Shown here: positions 20,737 to 22,860 of the stretch, piece by piece
How positions within the stretch are numbered: position 1 is the first letter of the stretch
Layout: every line of letters starts with the position of its first letter
IMG/VR virus record: IMGVR_UViG_3300050002_000040
Span: 1-22,860 of that record
Reading direction: 5' to 3' (one strand)
DNA from: a virus
Length of the DNA: 22,860 nt
Made by a program: the position numbers and the translations under genes
The notes under the pieces: generated by a model
Seen by the model: the letters and a program-made list of their open reading frames with translations, nothing else
Database searches by the model: none
What the model was told of the DNA's origin: nothing

Positions 20737-21354
20737 GTGGGCACGTACAACCGGCTGTCGAAGGCGGAAAAGCAACGAGTCGCGCGGGCGCGGTTGAGCG
20801 AACCGCCGCTAGCGTGCCCTCAGTGCGCTACGAAAGTACCGGTTGGCCAACTCGCGGCGCATATCCGCGAGCGTTGCCCGGGCAAGCCCGAACCCACGTC
20901 GGCGAGTCGCTGGATCACGCGCCGCGAAATGGAACGACTCGGCGTCGATACCGTGACCGCCGACCGCTGGATCGCCTCGGGCCGGATTCGAAGCCGCCCG
21001 GGCGACGAAGGCGACCGCTTCCTTCTTCGCGACGTCGACCTCTTGGTTAGCTTGGCCGAAGTCGGCCCGGCGAATCCGTCGAGCAAAGCCACACGCAAAG
21101 CCGCGCGCAAAGCGCCAACCAAAACGTTGACGACTACGCGCCGACGTGCTCACGCTAGACGCATGGCCAACGACACACTGTCGCCCGAGGTCGCGAAGCG
21201 CTTGCGAGCGCTCACGGAAGCGATCGGCGTTGAGCGGGCTTCGCGCCGCTTCGATATCCCGGCGGGCACGCTACGGCGCGCGCTCGCGGGCGAGTCGCTA
21301 CGGCGCGGAACGCGCACGCTAATCGAAACCGAGATCGCCAAGGTCGGCAAGTGA
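20737..21354 (+). CDS. Zinc-finger and HTH DNA-binding protein
   Basis: GTG 20737 has no ribosome site and lies just after a promoter. The 205-residue product has C27, C30, H42 and C47 (CPQC and HIRERC), a C2HC-type zinc finger. A MerR/excisionase-like winged helix follows at about 58-105 (RWITRREMERLGVDTVTADR). A Lys/Arg-rich linker (115-142) leads to a second HTH region (150-200, VAKRLRALTEAIGVERASRR then IPAGTLRRALAG). It leads the last operon. A transcription regulator or packaging-related DNA-binding protein is plausible; the target is unknown. Confidence 0.8.
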   Translation: MGTYNRLSKAEKQRVARARLSEPPLACPQCATKVPVGQLAAHIRERCPGKPEPTSASRWITRREMERLGVDTVTADRWIASGRIRSRPGDEGDRFLLRDVDLLVSLAEVGPANPSSKATRKAARKAPTKTLTTTRRRAHARRMANDTLSPEVAKRLRALTEAIGVERASRRFDIPAGTLRRALAGESLRRGTRTLIETEIAKVGK

Positions 21355-21557
21355 CCGACTTCGTCGACGGCTTGCTCGCCGGGCTTGTCATGGGCGGGTC
21401 GCTCGTTGGGATCTTAGTCAGCGATTCGATCCGACGTCACAAAGCGGCGGCGCGCGCTGCGATCGAAAAGTCGGAGCGATGGCAATGGGAACTTGCGGTG
21501 GAGCGCGCAACCATCAAGCGCGAGCGCGAACGCGCTCGGACGGAGTTGGGGCGATGA
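21351..21557 (+). CDS. Small single-TM protein
   Basis: GTG 21351 overlaps the previous stop (GTGA). The 68-residue product has an N-terminal membrane segment (about 7-25, GLLAGLVMGGSLVGILV) and a strongly charged helical tail (KREREREARTEL-like). The layout suggests a membrane anchor with a cytoplasmic coiled coil. No family is recognised. It may act at the membrane during infection or lysis. Confidence 0.7.
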   Translation: MTDFVDGLLAGLVMGGSLVGILVSDSIRRHKAAARAAIEKSERWQWELAVERATIKRERERARTELGR

Positions 21558-21742
21558 GCGGATTTCTCAACGAAGCAACGGCGATCTTCGACGTCAAGCA
21601 AAGCGCGGCCGTACCGCTCGCCAACGCCAACGGCAAAGCCGTTATTGCGTGGCGCGTCGGGCGTATTCTGTACATTCACCCCGACAACTGGGGGCGCTTC
21701 GCTCGCATGTTCACCGAGTCGGGCGGATTGTTCTCGCTATGA
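21554..21742 (+). CDS. Small unknown protein upstream of the gpZ-like gene
   Basis: ATG 21554 overlaps the previous stop (ATGA) and gives 62 residues. The sequence is balanced, with beta-like KAVIAWRVGRILYIHPDNW and a short helix (WGRFARMF). It overlaps the next gene as ATGA. Some phages carry small head-tail connector or neck proteins here, but no signature is seen. Confidence 0.68.
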   Translation: MSGFLNEATAIFDVKQSAAVPLANANGKAVIAWRVGRILYIHPDNWGRFARMFTESGGLFSL

Positions 21743-22290
21743 TCGAAGCGAAGCTAGACGCCAGCCAACTACGCGACGCGCGAAAAGCGCTCAAGCCGGG
21801 CCCGCACAAGAGGGCCATGCGCAAGGCGGGTTCCGAAGCGGTTCGCAAAATGAAAACGGCGGCGAGTCGGCGAATCCGCGAAGAGAAAAACATTAAGGAC
21901 CGAGCGATCAAGAAAGCGATGGTTGGCGTTCGCCCGGTCGGCGCGAAGTCGGTCGAGCGCATGGGATGGGGCATCCGCTTTCGCGATATCAACGTGCCGC
22001 TTCTAGACTACGGCGCGCGCCAAACCAAAAAAGGCGTAACGGTCGCCGTGAACAAAGGCGGCGCGCGAACGCTCATACAATCCGCGTTCAAAGCGACGAT
22101 GCCGCGAACCGGGCACACTGGGATCTTCAAACGCACGAGCAACCTACGCTTGCCGATTCGCGAGCTATTCGGAAGCCGCGCCGTCGACCAACTTCTGAAA
22201 CCCGGCGAAGCCGACAAGATCCTGATCCACGGTCGCGACGCGTTTCGCAAAGCGTTCGCCCGATTGCTGCCATGGGAGCGTAGCCGGTGA
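21739..22290 (+). CDS. Phage minor tail protein Z (gpZ)-like
   Basis: ATG 21739 overlaps the previous stop (ATGA). The 183-residue product has a basic helical N-terminal half (RKALKPGPHKRAMRKAGSEA, then EEKNIKDRAIKKAM). The distinctive later part reads LDYGARQTKKGVTVAVNKGG, then IQSAFKATM, HTGIFKRTSNLRLPIRELFG. This order, a GARQT-like loop followed by an aF-x-R and LPI-x-ELFG end, matches the minor tail protein Z family of lambda-like phages, which is involved in tail completion. Family membership is likely. The odd point is the location: it lies on the far side of attP from the other tail genes, so structural genes probably continue to the right. Confidence 0.74.
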   Translation: MIEAKLDASQLRDARKALKPGPHKRAMRKAGSEAVRKMKTAASRRIREEKNIKDRAIKKAMVGVRPVGAKSVERMGWGIRFRDINVPLLDYGARQTKKGVTVAVNKGGARTLIQSAFKATMPRTGHTGIFKRTSNLRLPIRELFGSRAVDQLLKPGEADKILIHGRDAFRKAFARLLPWERSR

Positions 22291-22517
22291 CCGAAGGCGA
22301 ACGGCTTGTATGGGCGGCGGTATTCGCGCGCGCCTTCGATACGGAGAACGCGCCACGGCACGTAGTGCGCGCGCCCGCGCTGAGGGCCGAATACGAGCGC
22401 ACCCGTTTCCAACGGGCCATTGAAGCGGCAAGCCACGCCGTTGACGCCCTACGTGCGAGCCCAATGCGAGAGCACGAATCAAGAGCAGCACTGCGATTGC
22501 GAGAAATGCTGGCGTGA
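22287..22517 (+). CDS. Small unknown protein after the gpZ-like gene
   Basis: GTG 22287 overlaps the previous stop (GTGA) and gives 76 residues. The sequence is helical and charged (LVWAAVFARAFD, then RTRFQRAIEAASHAVDAL, RAALRLREML). No motif is recognised. It is the last well-supported gene; beyond it the DNA changes in character. Confidence 0.63.
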   Translation: MTEGERLVWAAVFARAFDTENAPRHVVRAPALRAEYERTRFQRAIEAASHAVDALRASPMREHESRAALRLREMLA

Positions 22518-22860
22518 CCGAATCCCCCCCTATGGCCTCAGGCGAGCAACAGCGTTTCCCCCATGGGCGCACGTGGCCAACCAGCCAAACGAGCCAACGA
22601 GCCAACGGGCCAACGGGCACCGACGAGCAGTGCAGAGCAGAGCAGAGCAACACAGCAGAGCAGAGCAGAGCAAAGCAACAGAGCAGAGCCCTTCAAGAAG
22701 GGCCCTGGGGGGCTGTGTCGCGGCGATTTAGGGTGCCCCCCCTACGCCGAAGCCACGGCGAGGGCTTTCGCCCGTACGCGCGATTCCAGGGCGTATCCGG
22801 TGGGGGGGCCCGGTTTGGGTCCTCCCCAGGGTATGCCAGCGTACGGGTGCGGAACGCCGC
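22514..22860 (+). CDS. Doubtful open frame to the right edge
   Basis: GTG 22514 overlaps the previous stop (GTGA), and the frame stays open to the end of the window (115 codons). Its translation is dominated by the repeat tract (Gln, Ser, Arg and Ala) and then Gly/Arg/Pro-rich sequence with no domain pattern. The overlap pattern argues for a gene, the composition against it. I regard it as probably non-coding. Confidence 0.22.
   Translation, partial: MTESPPMASGEQQRFPHGRTWPTSQTSQRANGPTGTDEQCRAEQSNTAEQSRAKQQSRALQEGPWGAVSRRFRVPPLRRSHGEGFRPYARFQGVSGGGARFGSSPGYASVRVRNA
22576..22689. repeat. Tandem GCCAAC-type and AGCAG-type repeats
   Basis: Five tandem units of about eight bases (GCCAACCA, GCCAAACGA, GCCAACGA, GCCAACGG, GCCAACGG) run at 22576-22616. 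From 22627 to 22689 the sequence is a run of GCAGA/AGCAG units. A hairpin GCCCTT-CAAG-AAGGGC follows (22688-22703), and a GGGGGGC/GCCCCCC pair at 22707-22741. Base composition differs clearly from the coding DNA. The tract could be a packaging (cos or pac) or terminase-binding region, which is inference. Confidence 0.6.

Overview
This 22.9 kb window is part of a temperate tailed-phage genome with high GC content. The host is probably Gram-negative, because the lysis cassette contains an overlapping inner/outer-membrane spanin pair, and the outer-membrane partner has a clear lipobox. The host genus cannot be named from the sequence. Genes are packed very tightly, with about twenty four-base stop/start overlaps (ATGA, GTGA, TTGA) and frequent GTG and TTG starts. 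No insertion sequence, rRNA or CRISPR array was seen.

Layout: (1) 1-3403, rightward late tail genes. They comprise a tail-associated M23 peptidase interrupted by a beta-rich insertion, a repeat-containing structural protein, a YmfQ/DUF2313-type baseplate protein and a small tail or fibre protein. (2) 3411-6266, lysis region. It holds two single-TM coiled-coil proteins, an Rz/Rz1-like spanin pair overlapping in different frames, a holin-like membrane protein, a small leftward gene and a cysteine-peptidase-type endolysin. (3) 10231-6244, leftward early operon. It runs from a repressor through two small proteins, a YqaJ exonuclease, a RecT annealase and an unknown protein to a GIY-YIG (T5orf172) protein. 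(4) 10232-10358, divergent switch region with repeated operator-like motifs. (5) 10359-17321, rightward early operon. It contains a Cro-like protein, a replication initiator carrying iterons, DnaB helicase, two beta-class DNA methyltransferases, RusA resolvase, zinc ribbons including an NrdR-like one, and a tyrosine integrase ending at a strong terminator. (6) 17322-18072, non-coding attP region: a tRNA-Leu 3' fragment flanked by four copies of an arm-type motif. (7) 18073-20598, a seven-gene operon of unknown function led by a multi-HTH protein and ended by a strong terminator. (8) 20737-22517, a second short operon with a zinc-finger/HTH protein, a small TM protein and a gpZ-like minor tail protein. 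(9) 22518-22860, repeat-rich sequence that is probably non-coding.

How it works together: the repressor/Cro pair sets the lysis-lysogeny decision. The right arm starts replication (initiator plus DnaB, with a candidate origin inside the initiator gene) and the left arm supplies RecT/YqaJ recombination. The two methyltransferases may protect the phage DNA. Because attP appears intact, with phage-like genes and arm sites on both sides of the tRNA core, the window seems to show the circular or packaged form rather than an integrated prophage. In a lysogen, the integrase and the unknown operon at 18073-20598 would lie at opposite prophage ends.

The most interesting items are the attP architecture, the iteron array inside the initiator gene, the split M23 peptidase, the uncharacterised operon next to attP, and several genes whose promoter-like elements sit so close to the start codon that leaderless mRNAs are likely.
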